The notes: generated from the letters alone by a model not told the origin. 64,000 nucleotides of DNA from CADEFX01 sp963840425 (GCA_963840425.1 CAWIYZ010000014.1:62001-126000), one strand, 5' to 3'. Numbered from the stretch's first letter, positions 35,865-44,974 are shown. Numbers and translations: made by a program.

Positions 35865-36305
35865 TTATTCAGCGGGATGCAATGCCGGCAGCAACCGCGC
35901 ATCGGCGATCGCGTCGACCAAGCGGCGCGTATTCTCATCGGGGTCTTGAGACCCCTCCTCGAACGCTATGTGGTTGATCTCGACGCCGGCATGGAGCGCC
36001 TCCAGCAGAAGGCGGAAGTACACGTTGACGCGCATGTGGCGGAATTCCATGTCGAGCGCAACCGACGGCGCGCCCCCCCATTTCAGATCGACATCTCCGG
36101 ACGAGCCGAAGGAGACGGTGCCCGGCTTGAAGAACATCTCGGTCGACGAGCTCACCAGGGTCTTGATATTGCCGAACTGCTCCGCCCGGATGAACGTGAC
36201 GAGATCGATCGCATCGATCAAGCGCAGCTCGGACGCGACCTCTCGCAAGCCGTCAGCCAAAGCCTTCTCGCGCTCCAGCGTATAGTCGCAACCTTGCTTC
36301 AACAT
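35865..36305 (-). CDS. Conserved-looking protein of unknown function in the flagellar locus
   Basis: 146 residues, no signal peptide or membrane helix. It begins MLKQGCDYTLEREKALADGL and ends in a helical part (NTRRLVDAIADARLLPALHP); a central beta-like region holds LKWGGAPSVALDMEFRHMRV. I do not recognise a domain. It starts 3 bases after flhB stops, so it is almost certainly co-transcribed with motA-fliM-fliN-fliG-flhB. That position suggests a motility function particular to this group. Confidence 0.7.
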   Translation of the reverse strand: MLKQGCDYTLEREKALADGLREVASELRLIDAIDLVTFIRAEQFGNIKTLVSSSTEMFFKPGTVSFGSSGDVDLKWGGAPSVALDMEFRHMRVNVYFRLLLEALHAGVEINHIAFEEGSQDPDENTRRLVDAIADARLLPALHPAE

Positions 36306-36308
36306 GGT

Positions 36309-37400
36309 TCAGCCTTTGGTGACCGCCGGCGTCCCGCTGCTACCGCGGGCCATCAGGAACAGGATGATCTCAGCCACGGCCTTGTAGAACTCGGGCGGTA
36401 TCATCTTGTCCACCTCGACACTTTCATACAGCGACCTTGCGAGAAGCTTGTCTTCCACTACCGGAACCCCGTTCTCTTCGGCGATCTGCCTGATTTTGAG
36501 CGCGATCAGGTCTTGTCCCTTGGCAATGACCAGCGGCGCGCCGCTCTCTTCGCGTACATAGCGCAGCGCGACGGCGTAGTGCGTGGGGTTGGCAATGACG
36601 ACAGTCGCCTTCGGCACCGCCGCCATCATGCGCCGCCGCGCCCTGTCGCGCGCCAGCGACCGCATGCGCGCCTTCAGGATCGGATCACCTTGCGTCTGCT
36701 TCATCTCGTCCTTGACCTCTTGCCGGGTCATTCTCAGCTCGCGTTGCCAGTGCACGCGCGACCAGACCAGGTCCGCAGCCACCAGGACGATAGTGGCGAT
36801 CACCAGGGCGCCGAGCAGCTTCATGACGAGGACGCGTATCAGCTCGGGAATCGAGCCGGGCTCCATGAACATGGCCTTGAACACGTCACCCTGTGCCGCA
36901 CGCAAGATCAGGAAGCCTACGAAGGCGATGACGGCGAATTTGAACATAGCCTTGAGGAACTCGACTTGAGCCTGAATGCTGAACAGCCGCCGCCATCCCG
37001 CCATGATGGATATGCGCGCAAGATCGGGCTTTATGCGATCGAGCACGATTTGCGGTGGATTTTGCAACAAGGCCGAGGCTATGCCGGTGACGGCGATGAT
37101 CAGAACGATCGGAATCAGCAGCTGCGCAACATCCAGGCCTATCGCATGGAACAGCTGAATGACGTCCGCTCCATTCTCCAGCGACCAACCTCCGGGGTTG
37201 TCGATGAAACGCTCCAGCGTGAGCCGCAAATGAACGACATTACCTGCAAGGAAAAGGCCCGTGATCGTGAGAATTCCACCGAGAGACGCAAAGGAAGCCG
37301 CCTCTTTTGAGAACGGAACATTTCCCTTCTCAATGGCGTCCTGCAGCCTTTTTTCAGTAGCCTCTTCGGTCTTGCTTTCCTTGTCATGAGACTCGGCCAT
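36309..37400 (-). CDS. flhB: Export switch protein FlhB
   Basis: 363 residues: a charged N-terminus (KTEEATEKRLQDAIEKGNVP), four membrane helices (~35-210) and a cytoplasmic domain with the autocleavage site NPTH (in VVIANPTHYAVALRY). FlhB changes export from rod/hook to filament proteins after contact with FliK. Start at 37400 by family N-terminus; the frame is open to 37436. It lies 13 bases after fliG. Confidence 0.95.
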   Translation of the reverse strand: MAESHDKESKTEEATEKRLQDAIEKGNVPFSKEAASFASLGGILTITGLFLAGNVVHLRLTLERFIDNPGGWSLENGADVIQLFHAIGLDVAQLLIPIVLIIAVTGIASALLQNPPQIVLDRIKPDLARISIMAGWRRLFSIQAQVEFLKAMFKFAVIAFVGFLILRAAQGDVFKAMFMEPGSIPELIRVLVMKLLGALVIATIVLVAADLVWSRVHWQRELRMTRQEVKDEMKQTQGDPILKARMRSLARDRARRRMMAAVPKATVVIANPTHYAVALRYVREESGAPLVIAKGQDLIALKIRQIAEENGVPVVEDKLLARSLYESVEVDKMIPPEFYKAVAEIILFLMARGSSGTPAVTKG

Positions 37401-37413
37401 TCGGAGGAACCGC

Positions 37414-38442
37414 TCAGGCGGCCTCCTCGTCGCCACCGGCTGGAGCTTTCAAATCGATCGCTCCTCTGGCCGCCATCTTGAGGACGATGTCGACGATCAG
37501 GCGGCGCGCCTCCGCTGCTTCGCGCGGAGCCCCCCCAGCGCCGCTCTGCAACTCCGCCTCCACCATGCGCCGCGAGCGTGAGGCCAGAGAGGACAAGATT
37601 GCAGACTGCAGCTGTATATCGGTGCCCTTGAGCGCCAGCACCACACGTTCGATCGGCACCTGGTCGAATATGACGGTCCTGACGCTCTGGGGTAGATTCA
37701 CCAGATCGTCGAAGGAGAACAGCATGCTCTTCAGCGTCTCTGCGTCGCCGGGCCGGGATGCCGCCAGCATTTTCAGCGCATCCTCCGACTGTGCCTTGTC
37801 CAACTTGTTGAGGATGTTGGCGATGCTCGCATGAGTCTCCGCCGCCGAATCGTTCGACGAGGCGACCAGCTCCTCGCGCAGGACATCCTCGACAACGTTG
37901 ACCGCCTCCTCCGCAGCATCCCGCGTCGCCAGCATTCTGCAAAGCATATCGTTGCGCTGGCCCGCCGGAAAAAGGCCGATGACTTTGGCGGCCGAGCCGA
38001 AGTTGATTCTGGAGAGAACAAGCGCTGCTGTCTGGGGATGTTCCTTCGTCAGATAAGCGCGCAGCACGTCATAGTTCACTTTCGACACCAAGTCCCAGAT
38101 CGGCTCCCCCTTGTTCGCATCGCCGGATTTCACCTCGGCGATCTCATCCTCCGTCATGACCGACCCGAGCAAAGCCTCGAGCTCCTTGGCGGTGCCTACG
38201 AACTTGATGCCGGTCGCGAACTTCTTGGCGAACTCCTCGACCAAGACATCGAGACCGCTGGCTGTGACGGGTCGCAAGTCTGATGCCGACCGGGTGATGA
38301 GCTTCAGCTCGTCACCATCGAACCGCTTGAGGATCTGGGCAGCCTTCTCCTTGCCGAGCGCAAGCAAGAGCAGGGCTACCTTCTCCGCTCCCGTCAGGGA
38401 GGCGAGGTCAGATCCAGCCTTTTGCTCGCTCTTCACGTTCAT
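37414..38442 (-). CDS. fliG: Motor switch protein FliG
   Basis: 342 residues from the ATG at 38442. LTGAEKVALLLLALGKEKAA (N domain, FliF-binding), KEHPQTAALVLSRI (the EHPQR-type motif of the middle domain) and LFSFDDLVNLPQSVRTVIFD (C domain that meets MotA) are all present. It is the rotor part of the torque interface. A second ATG in frame at 38490 would overlap fliN by 35 bases; I prefer 38442. Confidence 0.93.
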   Translation of the reverse strand: MNVKSEQKAGSDLASLTGAEKVALLLLALGKEKAAQILKRFDGDELKLITRSASDLRPVTASGLDVLVEEFAKKFATGIKFVGTAKELEALLGSVMTEDEIAEVKSGDANKGEPIWDLVSKVNYDVLRAYLTKEHPQTAALVLSRINFGSAAKVIGLFPAGQRNDMLCRMLATRDAAEEAVNVVEDVLREELVASSNDSAAETHASIANILNKLDKAQSEDALKMLAASRPGDAETLKSMLFSFDDLVNLPQSVRTVIFDQVPIERVVLALKGTDIQLQSAILSSLASRSRRMVEAELQSGAGGAPREAAEARRLIVDIVLKMAARGAIDLKAPAGGDEEAA

Positions 38443-38455
38443 TGCTTGGAAAATC

Positions 38456-38884
38456 TCAGGATGCTTTGTCCGTAGCGGAAGGTCCGACAACCTCCGTGAG
38501 CTTCAGGCCGAAACGAGAGTTGCCCTCGTCCATTACGACGACCTCTCCCCGAGCGATCACGCGTCCGTTCACCACCACGTCAACCGGCTCTCCTACGCGG
38601 CGGTCGAGCGGGATGATCGCACCGCGACCCAGCTTGGCGAGGTTCGCGACCGGCATGGTCGCAGAGCCCAGAACCACCCTGACGCAAACAGGGATGCGCA
38701 TGATCATGTCCATGTTGCTCACGGACGTGCGCGGCGCCTCGATCGAAGCTGTGGATGCCGCAAGTCCGTTACTCTCCTCGATCGGGCCGAGCGTGGCGGC
38801 CAGCTCCTCGGGCGTTATCGACAGCTCTGCGGCGAAGTCTTGCATGAGGGCCGGTTGCTTGGCGTCGGCGTCTGGAAGGGACAT
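38456..38884 (-). CDS. fliN: Motor switch protein FliN
   Basis: 142 residues. The N-terminal ~60 are poorly ordered; the C-terminal SpoA domain (~65-140) has MRIPVCVRVVLGSATMPVAN, LAKLGRGAIIPLDRRVGEPV and VNGRVIARGEVVVMDEGNSR. It forms the lower C ring with FliM and docks FliH. Between fliM and fliG as in rhizobia. Confidence 0.93.
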   Translation of the reverse strand: MSLPDADAKQPALMQDFAAELSITPEELAATLGPIEESNGLAASTASIEAPRTSVSNMDMIMRIPVCVRVVLGSATMPVANLAKLGRGAIIPLDRRVGEPVDVVVNGRVIARGEVVVMDEGNSRFGLKLTEVVGPSATDKAS

Positions 38885-38960
38885 ATGGATTCACCAGGTT
38901 GAAGTGGACAATGCGGATGCGTCGCAGCTCACGCCCGCAGCAAGGACCCCTACGCGAATG

Positions 38961-39905
38961 TCAGCCGGCCAGGATGTCATTCGCGAACTCCTGATCACGA
39001 TCGATCGGCTCCTCCACACGCAAAGTGTAAGCGCCGTTGGACTTTCCGAGCTGGCACCACAACAACGGCTCGCCGTTGCACTCGACCCGCACACGTGAGG
39101 CCGCAGTCGCGTTGAGTTGAAGGATCTGACCGACTTTGAGATCAGCGATCTCTTGCAAAGGCGCCAACCGCTCGTCCAGCACGCCGGACAGGACGACGCT
39201 AGTACGCGTGATCTCGTCTTTGATCTGGCTGGACCAGCGCGGATCGCCCTTTTCCGGTGCGTCAGAAGCCAATCGCGCCAGCACGGGGCGCAGGGAGTCG
39301 ATCGCCGCCCGGGGAACAACGAGCAGGATCTCACCCGATCGTCCCCATATCCTCAATGCAAACCGGGCGACTACGACTGGACCATGCCGCCGTCCGATCA
39401 CGTCGAAGTCGATCCGATCCGTTGCCGCGCCAACTGCGAATGTCGATTTGGCAATCGGCGCAAACGCCGCCTCCAGTGCCTTGGCGATGTGCCCGAAGTA
39501 CCGCTGCACGATGCCGAGCTCAATTCTCGAGAAGGGCCGCTCGAACTCGTATGGCGCCTGGATGCCGTCGCCGCCGAGCATCATTTCGACGATGATCGAA
39601 GCGCAGACCCGATCGGCGCTCATGAGCGCACGCGTATTCCATTGCGCCGCATTGACTACTGCAGCAATACACGCGCCCTCGTGCGGCGCCAGCGCCTCCG
39701 ACGCCACGCTGGTCTGGAGTTGCACGAGAGCCAGCTGCAACGGCGGGTCCGCGGCTTTTCGCATGGGATCGGCGCATTGACTCGCCGCGCGCTCGAGCGC
39801 CGCCTGCAGCGCCGGCAAGCGATCGAGGCGGTCGAAGGCGCCCATTAGCACCGTCTTAAGGGCCTCGCTGCCGATCGTTGGAGGTGACGTGGCGCTGCTT
39901 GTCAT
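38961..39905 (-). CDS. fliM: Motor switch protein FliM
   Basis: 314 residues, diverged but recognisable: the middle domain has MLGGDGIQAPYEFERPFSRI and ELGIVQRYFGHIAKALEAAF, and the C-terminal SpoA part has GVLDERLAPLQEIADLKVGQ. The usual CheY-binding N-terminal EIDALL-type motif is not evident, as in other rhizobial FliM proteins. Start at 39905, 7 bases after motA; the frame is open to 40031 inside motA. Confidence 0.88.
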   Translation of the reverse strand: MTSSATSPPTIGSEALKTVLMGAFDRLDRLPALQAALERAASQCADPMRKAADPPLQLALVQLQTSVASEALAPHEGACIAAVVNAAQWNTRALMSADRVCASIIVEMMLGGDGIQAPYEFERPFSRIELGIVQRYFGHIAKALEAAFAPIAKSTFAVGAATDRIDFDVIGRRHGPVVVARFALRIWGRSGEILLVVPRAAIDSLRPVLARLASDAPEKGDPRWSSQIKDEITRTSVVLSGVLDERLAPLQEIADLKVGQILQLNATAASRVRVECNGEPLLWCQLGKSNGAYTLRVEEPIDRDQEFANDILAG

Positions 39906-39912
39906 ATCCGAT

Positions 39913-40809
39913 CTAGGCGGCCTCCTGGCGACCGGGTTCACCCGAGCTTGGCGGACCACCGCCGCCAAGCGTTTCCTGCTCGACCTCGTCAATGGTGGGC
40001 CGCTCATAGGCGGAGATCGTCTTGCGTCCATGCTCCAGGGCGACTTGGGGCATCGCCCCGTTCATGAAAGCCAGCAACGCCTGCTTGCAGATCACGTAAA
40101 GACGAAGCTTCTTCTCGCGCACGATCTTGCTCTTGGTCGCAAGCGGCGTGACAACCGCATAGGAAAAGAAAATCCCGGCGAACGTGCCGACCAGCGCCGC
40201 GCCGATCAAGCCGCCCAGGACTTCAGGGGCCTGATCCAGGGCGCCCATTGCCTTGATGACGCCGAGCACGGCGGCCACGATGCCGAGTGCTGGCAGACCC
40301 TCGGAGATGCTGACGAGCGCATGATAGGATTTCATCATGTCGCCACGGATGGTCTGGATCTCCTCGTCCATCAACGCTTCGATCTCGTGCGTGCGCACAT
40401 TGCCGATGATGATGAGCCGGCAATAGTCGCAGATGAAGGTCGTCAGATCCTCGTTGCGAAGAACGCTTTGAAACCTCTGGAATATCGGAGACTGCTCTGG
40501 ATCATCGATGTGGGCCTCGGCCTCGCTGCGCGACTTGCTCTTGAGCTCGCGCATCAGCGAATAGAGCACGCCCAGCACGTCCAGATGCTCCCGCTGCTTT
40601 GGCGCGTCATTCCTGAACCCTTCCATCAGGGCCTTGCCGGTGTCCTTGATGGTCTTCACAGGGTTGGCCACGACGAACGTGCCCAGCGCCGCGCCGCAGA
40701 TGATCACATATTCCCACGGTTGCCAGATGACGCCCACGTGACCGCCCATGGCCACGAAACCGCCCAGCATGCAGCCAAGCGTGATGAGGAGGCCGACGAT
40801 GATCGTCAC
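39913..40809 (-). CDS. motA: Flagellar stator protein MotA
   Basis: 298 residues with four membrane helices (two near the N-terminus, two at ~170-230). ISEGLPALGIVAAVLGVIKA carries the conserved prolines and glycine helix of MotA, and a charged cytoplasmic loop (~65-150) contacts FliG. Head of motA-fliM-fliN-fliG-flhB-unknown. A flagellar operon motif lies 49 bases upstream. motB is encoded separately, in the fliF operon. Confidence 0.95.
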   Translation of the reverse strand: MTIIVGLLITLGCMLGGFVAMGGHVGVIWQPWEYVIICGAALGTFVVANPVKTIKDTGKALMEGFRNDAPKQREHLDVLGVLYSLMRELKSKSRSEAEAHIDDPEQSPIFQRFQSVLRNEDLTTFICDYCRLIIIGNVRTHEIEALMDEEIQTIRGDMMKSYHALVSISEGLPALGIVAAVLGVIKAMGALDQAPEVLGGLIGAALVGTFAGIFFSYAVVTPLATKSKIVREKKLRLYVICKQALLAFMNGAMPQVALEHGRKTISAYERPTIDEVEQETLGGGGPPSSGEPGRQEAA

Positions 40810-40858
40810 AGGCTGCTCCGAAAACCTAAAACCATTCGACGATTTCTAACCGGCCGAT

Positions 40859-40869
40859 CCTTGCGTGAG
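40859..40869 (-). promoter_or_regulatory. Flagellar operon motif upstream of motA
   Basis: CTCACGCAAGG on the minus strand, 49 bases before the motA ATG, in the 163-base divergent region shared with the DUF1217 operon. Confidence 0.5.
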
Positions 40870-40915
40870 CCTGATCCACGCCCGGCGCGCGGCTGCAACC
40901 TTGCCAGTCACAAGC

Positions 40916-40926
40916 CTCGGACAAGG
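40916..40926 (+). promoter_or_regulatory. Flagellar operon motif upstream of the DUF1217-flgF-fliI operon
   Basis: CTCGGACAAGG on the plus strand, 46 bases before the GTG at 40973. It is the only copy facing right, matching the only rightward flagellar operon. Confidence 0.55.
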
Positions 40927-40972
40927 CAGCAGGCGCAATCATGCTGCGATTCGGCTTTGGAAAGTTCCGGAT

Positions 40973-41755
40973 GTGCAGACGACCGCCGCCACTTACCGAC
41001 TGATCTCCAGCAATCTGGCACGCTCTCTCGGCAACACAGCCAAGCAGCCACAGGTGGCCCGCGAGACGGAATACTATCTGGCCAACATCGGCAAAGTGAA
41101 ATCGGTCACCGATTTCATGTCCAATGAGCGACTGTACCGTTATGTCATGAAGGCTTTCAGTCTGGACGACATGACGTACGCCAAGGCCTTCGTTCGCAAG
41201 GCCCTCACCGAAGGCATCGACGACCGGACGAGCTTTGCCAACAGGCTGACGGATCCCCGGTTCCGGGAGCTTGTAGCGACATTCAACTTTGCCCGTTACG
41301 GCGCCGACACGACCGCCTCCGATCTTACGAGACAGGCTGTGGTCGACCGCCATTTGCACCAGATGCTCGAGGAGAATGCGGGCAAGCAGAACGAGGGGGT
41401 CAGGCTGGCGCTCTATTTCCAGCGCAAGGCGTCCGGGATACAGAGCGCCTTCAACATCCTGGGTAATAAAGCCCTGCTCAAGGTCGTGCAGACCGTCCTC
41501 CGCCTGCCGGTGTCAATGTCCCAGCAGGATATCGACAGGCAAGCGAAGCTGATCACCGATCGGCTGGATCTTGACGACTTCGCCAACCCGGACAAGCTGA
41601 ACAAATTCCTCAACCGGTTCACGGCCATGTGGGAGCTCGAAAACCCCACATCGGCGCCCACAACGCCTAGCATCCAGATCGGCCAGCCCGCATCCATCGG
41701 CATCGGACAAAGCCTGCTTACGGTGCTTCAAAACTTGCGTCCGGGGGGACGCTAG
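40973..41755 (+). CDS. DUF1217 flagellar-associated protein
   Basis: 260 residues, largely helical, with several DUF1217 units: FMSNERLYRYVMKAFSLDDM, RLTDPRFRELVATFNFARYG and LDLDDFANPDKLNKFLNRFT. The family occurs in alphaproteobacterial flagellar loci, usually beside flgF, but its job is unknown to me. The start is a GTG at 40973, 8 bases after GGAAAG; the frame is open back to 40865 without a good signal and would cross the operon motif. It is 3 bases from flgF. Confidence 0.85.
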   Translation: MQTTAATYRLISSNLARSLGNTAKQPQVARETEYYLANIGKVKSVTDFMSNERLYRYVMKAFSLDDMTYAKAFVRKALTEGIDDRTSFANRLTDPRFRELVATFNFARYGADTTASDLTRQAVVDRHLHQMLEENAGKQNEGVRLALYFQRKASGIQSAFNILGNKALLKVVQTVLRLPVSMSQQDIDRQAKLITDRLDLDDFANPDKLNKFLNRFTAMWELENPTSAPTTPSIQIGQPASIGIGQSLLTVLQNLRPGGR

Positions 41756-41758
41756 CCC

Positions 41759-42484
41759 ATGCAGTCCAGCCTCTACGTGTCGCTGTCGGCGCAACTGTCC
41801 CTGCAGCGACGCCTCGACACGATCGCCAGCAACATCTCCAATTCCTCGACAGCCGGTTTCCGCGCCGAAGAGGTCAAGTTCGAGACCTTGCTGTCACGGA
41901 CGCCCGCCGATCCGATCGCGTTCGCCTCCACGGGTGACACCTACCTGTCGCGGCGGTCCGGCGAGTTCGTCAAGACCGACAACCTGCTCGACATTTCCGT
42001 TCAGGGTGATGCGTGGCTCGCCATCAGCACACCGGGCGGGCAGGTCTATACGCGCGATGGTCGCATGCAGATGACCGCGACGGGCGAGTTGCAGACGCTC
42101 AACGGCCATCCGGTGCTGGACGTGGGCGGTGCGCCGATCCAGCTCGATCCGGCTGCGGGGCCCATGCACGTCGCACGTGACGGCATGATCACCCAGAACA
42201 ATCGCCAAGTCGGGGCCGTCGGGCTGTTCACCATCAACGAGAACGCAAAGCTGGCGCGCCACGAGAATTCAGGCGTCGTCCCCGACCAGCCGGCGACGCC
42301 GGCTCTGGACTTCACCAAGGTCGGCATAGTCCAGGGTTTCGTGGAGCGCTCCAACGTCAATCCCGTGATGGAAATGACGCGATTGATCGGGGTATCGCGC
42401 GCATTCGATGCCATTTCCGCCGCGATCGGCAAGTCGGAGGCCTCCCTGCGCGATGCCGTCAAAACGCTCGGCTCGAATGGCTGA
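41759..42484 (+). CDS. flgF: Proximal rod protein FlgF
   Basis: 241 residues: SLYVSLSAQLSLQRRLDTIA then SNISNSSTAGFRAEEVKFE, a core domain with GDAWLAISTPGGQVYTRDGR, and the ending VERSNVNPVMEMTRLIGVSR. This is the FlgF class of rod proteins. Followed after 60 bases by fliI in the same direction. Confidence 0.93.
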   Translation: MQSSLYVSLSAQLSLQRRLDTIASNISNSSTAGFRAEEVKFETLLSRTPADPIAFASTGDTYLSRRSGEFVKTDNLLDISVQGDAWLAISTPGGQVYTRDGRMQMTATGELQTLNGHPVLDVGGAPIQLDPAAGPMHVARDGMITQNNRQVGAVGLFTINENAKLARHENSGVVPDQPATPALDFTKVGIVQGFVERSNVNPVMEMTRLIGVSRAFDAISAAIGKSEASLRDAVKTLGSNG

Positions 42485-42544
42485 CGAGGCCGGCGGATCC
42501 TTCGAGTCTGCTCGACCTGAATCCGGGCTGGCTGCGGCAGACGT

Positions 42545-43906
42545 ATGACCCATCGGAACGGCGAAACCGAGCAAATTATGGCACCTCACGCGCTCGAGAG
42601 GCTCGCTCGCGCGGTGGCATCCGCCGCCCACGAGCTTCCCAAGATACGGGTCGGAGGCGTCGTCTCGGAGGTCACGCCCGCAAGCTACCGGGTAAGCGGC
42701 CTGTCGCGATTCGTCGAGCTTGGAGAATGTGTCAGCCTCGGCAATGGAGACCGTGCGCAGCTTGGAGAGGTCATCCGCGTCGACGAGGCTGCGGTGACCG
42801 TCAAGCCGTTCGATGTCATCGGCAGCGTGGGGCTCGGGGCTGTTGCCTGGCGATACGGCTTTGTCAGGCTGCGCCCACATCATGCCTGGAAAGGGCGCAT
42901 CCTGAACGCTCTCGGCGTGCCGATCGACGAAGGCGAGGTACTTCCCCAAGGCGATGCCGCAGTCTCCGTGGACCGCGTGCCTCCAGCGCCGATGCGGCGG
43001 CAGCGGGTTCGCAGCCCTGTGCGGACCGGCGTGCGGGTCATCGACCTCTTTACTCCGATTTGCGCAGGCCAGCGCATCGGTATCTTCGCCGGATCAGGCA
43101 TCGGCAAATCGACGCTGCTGGCCATGCTCGCCCGCTCGCGCGGCTTCGACACGGTGGTCGTGGCCCTCGTCGGCGAGCGCGGGCGGGAGGTGCGCGAGTT
43201 CATCGAGGACGTCCTGGCCCAGGAAAGAGAGCGCGCCGTGGTCATTATCGCCACGGGTGACGAAAGCCCAATGATGCGGCGGATGGCGCCGAAAACCGCC
43301 ATGAGCGTTGCCGAGCATTTCCGGGACCTCGGCGAGAACGTTCTGCTCATCGTCAACTCGGTGACCCGCTTCGCGCATGCCGCCCGTGATGCGGCGCTTG
43401 CCGCCGGCGAGCCTCCGGTCGCCCGAGGCTATCCGCCGAGCGTGCTGAGCGATCTTCCCAAGCTGCTAGAGCGGGCGGGGCCCGGCGAGGAAGGTCAGGG
43501 ATCGATAACCGGCGTATTCTCGGTTCTGGTGGACGGGGACGATCACAATGATCCGGTGGCGGACAGCCTGCGCGGAACGCTGGACGGACATGTCGTCTTA
43601 GACCGCGCCATCGCCGACCTTGGCCGCTTTCCGGCCGTGAACGTGCTCGGGTCCATTTCGCGCCTCGCGCAAGAGGTGTGGTCCGCCGAGCAGGCCCGGC
43701 TGATCGCGCAGTTCCGCGCCATGATCGCCCGCTTCGAGGATACACGCGACATCCGGCTCCTGGGGGGATACCAGCGCGGCGCCGATGGCGAGCTCGACAA
43801 AGCCGTCGAGCTTGTGCCCAAGCTCTACCAGTGCCTTCGGCAGGCGCCGCAGGAGCCCCCGAGCACAGATGCGTTCCAGGAGATCGCGCGCGCTCTATCC
43901 CGCTGA
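42545..43906 (+). CDS. fliI: Export ATPase FliI, with a changed Walker B residue
   Basis: 453 residues. F1-beta-like ATPase with Walker A FAGSGIGKST (~residues 180-189), the Arg/Glu element LVGERGREVREFIED and ARGYPPSVLSDLPKLLERAG. The Walker B strand reads VLLIVNSVTRFA, with Asn271 (codon AAC, 43355-43357) where FliI proteins normally have Asp (as in LLMDSLTRYA of Salmonella). A single G-to-A change explains it. This residue organises Mg2+ and water at the active site, so activity may be low. FliI drives unloading of export substrates with FliH and FliJ. An alternative start is 42578. Confidence 0.93.
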   Translation: MTHRNGETEQIMAPHALERLARAVASAAHELPKIRVGGVVSEVTPASYRVSGLSRFVELGECVSLGNGDRAQLGEVIRVDEAAVTVKPFDVIGSVGLGAVAWRYGFVRLRPHHAWKGRILNALGVPIDEGEVLPQGDAAVSVDRVPPAPMRRQRVRSPVRTGVRVIDLFTPICAGQRIGIFAGSGIGKSTLLAMLARSRGFDTVVVALVGERGREVREFIEDVLAQERERAVVIIATGDESPMMRRMAPKTAMSVAEHFRDLGENVLLIVNSVTRFAHAARDAALAAGEPPVARGYPPSVLSDLPKLLERAGPGEEGQGSITGVFSVLVDGDDHNDPVADSLRGTLDGHVVLDRAIADLGRFPAVNVLGSISRLAQEVWSAEQARLIAQFRAMIARFEDTRDIRLLGGYQRGADGELDKAVELVPKLYQCLRQAPQEPPSTDAFQEIARALSR

Positions 43907-44003
43907 GCGAGACCGGCCGGCCAGTTTGCTTGGCCCAGTGATAGGCTGGCTCCAGTGTGATGATCGAGAAAATTCGCCGGTATCCGCAACAGGTCCGCGG
44001 ACA

Positions 44004-44474
44004 CTAACGCTTCTCGCCCAAACGCGCCTCGGCCTTGGGGACGTAGTTGAGCTCCTGTATGAGCACGTCCTGGACCATCGGCGCGCCAAGTCGCCGGTTG
44101 GCATTGTCCCCTATCGCCTTCAGGAGCGCGGGCAAGTCCTGCTTCTTGATGTTGCGGAAATCGATGGTCTCGCCCGCATAGATCGTCTTGAACGCCTCAT
44201 CCATGAGTATGGCGTCGGGCTTGATGGTCATTTGCTTCAATTGCTTTGCTTCTATGCTGAACGCAAGCTGGACGATGACGTAGCCCTGGATGGCGCCGTC
44301 AGCGATTATTGGAACGCTGATCATCTTGGTCCGTACCTGCTCGAGCCCGCCGGCATACTTGTCCGGCTCGCGCGCAGCATCCGCGGCCTTTCCAGACTTC
44401 CACGCGATCACGGCCCAGCTCGAGCCCAACGTGATGGCGCAGGCCCAAAGGCCGACGAAGATCAGCTTGATCAC
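44004..44474 (-). CDS. Membrane-anchored FliL-like protein of unknown function
   Basis: 156 residues: one N-terminal membrane helix (LIFVGLWACAITLGSSWAVI) and a periplasmic domain (ISVPIIADGAIQGYVIVQLA, ending VQDVLIQELNYVPK). Topology and the ending resemble FliL, but a clear FliL (30252-30755) is present elsewhere. It overlaps flgN by 4 bases and ends the flhA operon, converging on fliI. Function not established. Confidence 0.7.
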   Translation of the reverse strand: MIKLIFVGLWACAITLGSSWAVIAWKSGKAADAAREPDKYAGGLEQVRTKMISVPIIADGAIQGYVIVQLAFSIEAKQLKQMTIKPDAILMDEAFKTIYAGETIDFRNIKKQDLPALLKAIGDNANRRLGAPMVQDVLIQELNYVPKAEARLGEKR

Positions 44475-44953
44475 TGTCTCAGGCCGGCCCTGACCGCGGC
44501 CTCCGAATAGGTGCCGTCGAACTCAGCTTTCTGCATGGCCTCAGCCATGATCGTGGAAATCTCGCGCGCGGCCTCGAGGTGCATGGCAAGTGCTGCACGG
44601 TTCGCCTCGAGTCTGGCGCGAAGCGCTGCAAGGCGGACCCGCAATGCCTCGGTCAGCGCTTCCGGCTCGAACAAGCGCATGGCGCGGGTCAGCTCCAGCA
44701 AGCCATGGCTTTTCCTGGTGTTGAATTCCTTGAGATCCACCTGCGCACGCCTGCGTAGCGCCGTGGTCTCCTGATCGACAACCTCCTCCAGGCGATCGAT
44801 GGCCCTGACAAGGCTCGCCGCGGCCGCCGCTCCGCCGTCCGATGCCCTGCCCGGCAATCCACCACCGGGAGAAATGCGGGAAGGGACAGCCTCGGCCGGC
44901 GTTTGCGGCATGCGACCGGCGCCGTCTGCCGGGAGTGTGAAGGCCTGCTGCAT
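44471..44953 (-). CDS. flgN: FlgN-like export chaperone
   Basis: 160 residues, helical after a disordered first ~45 residues: LVRAIDRLEEVVDQETTALR, AQVDLKEFNTRKSHGLLELT. This matches the FlgN-like proteins of Hyphomicrobiales, thought to be chaperones for the hook-filament junction proteins FlgK and FlgL. The assignment is by architecture and position; FlgN is weakly conserved. Confidence 0.65.
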   Translation of the reverse strand: MQQAFTLPADGAGRMPQTPAEAVPSRISPGGGLPGRASDGGAAAAASLVRAIDRLEEVVDQETTALRRRAQVDLKEFNTRKSHGLLELTRAMRLFEPEALTEALRVRLAALRARLEANRAALAMHLEAAREISTIMAEAMQKAEFDGTYSEAAVRAGLRQ

Positions 44954-44974
44954 CGCGCGTCGTCTCCACGCTGC

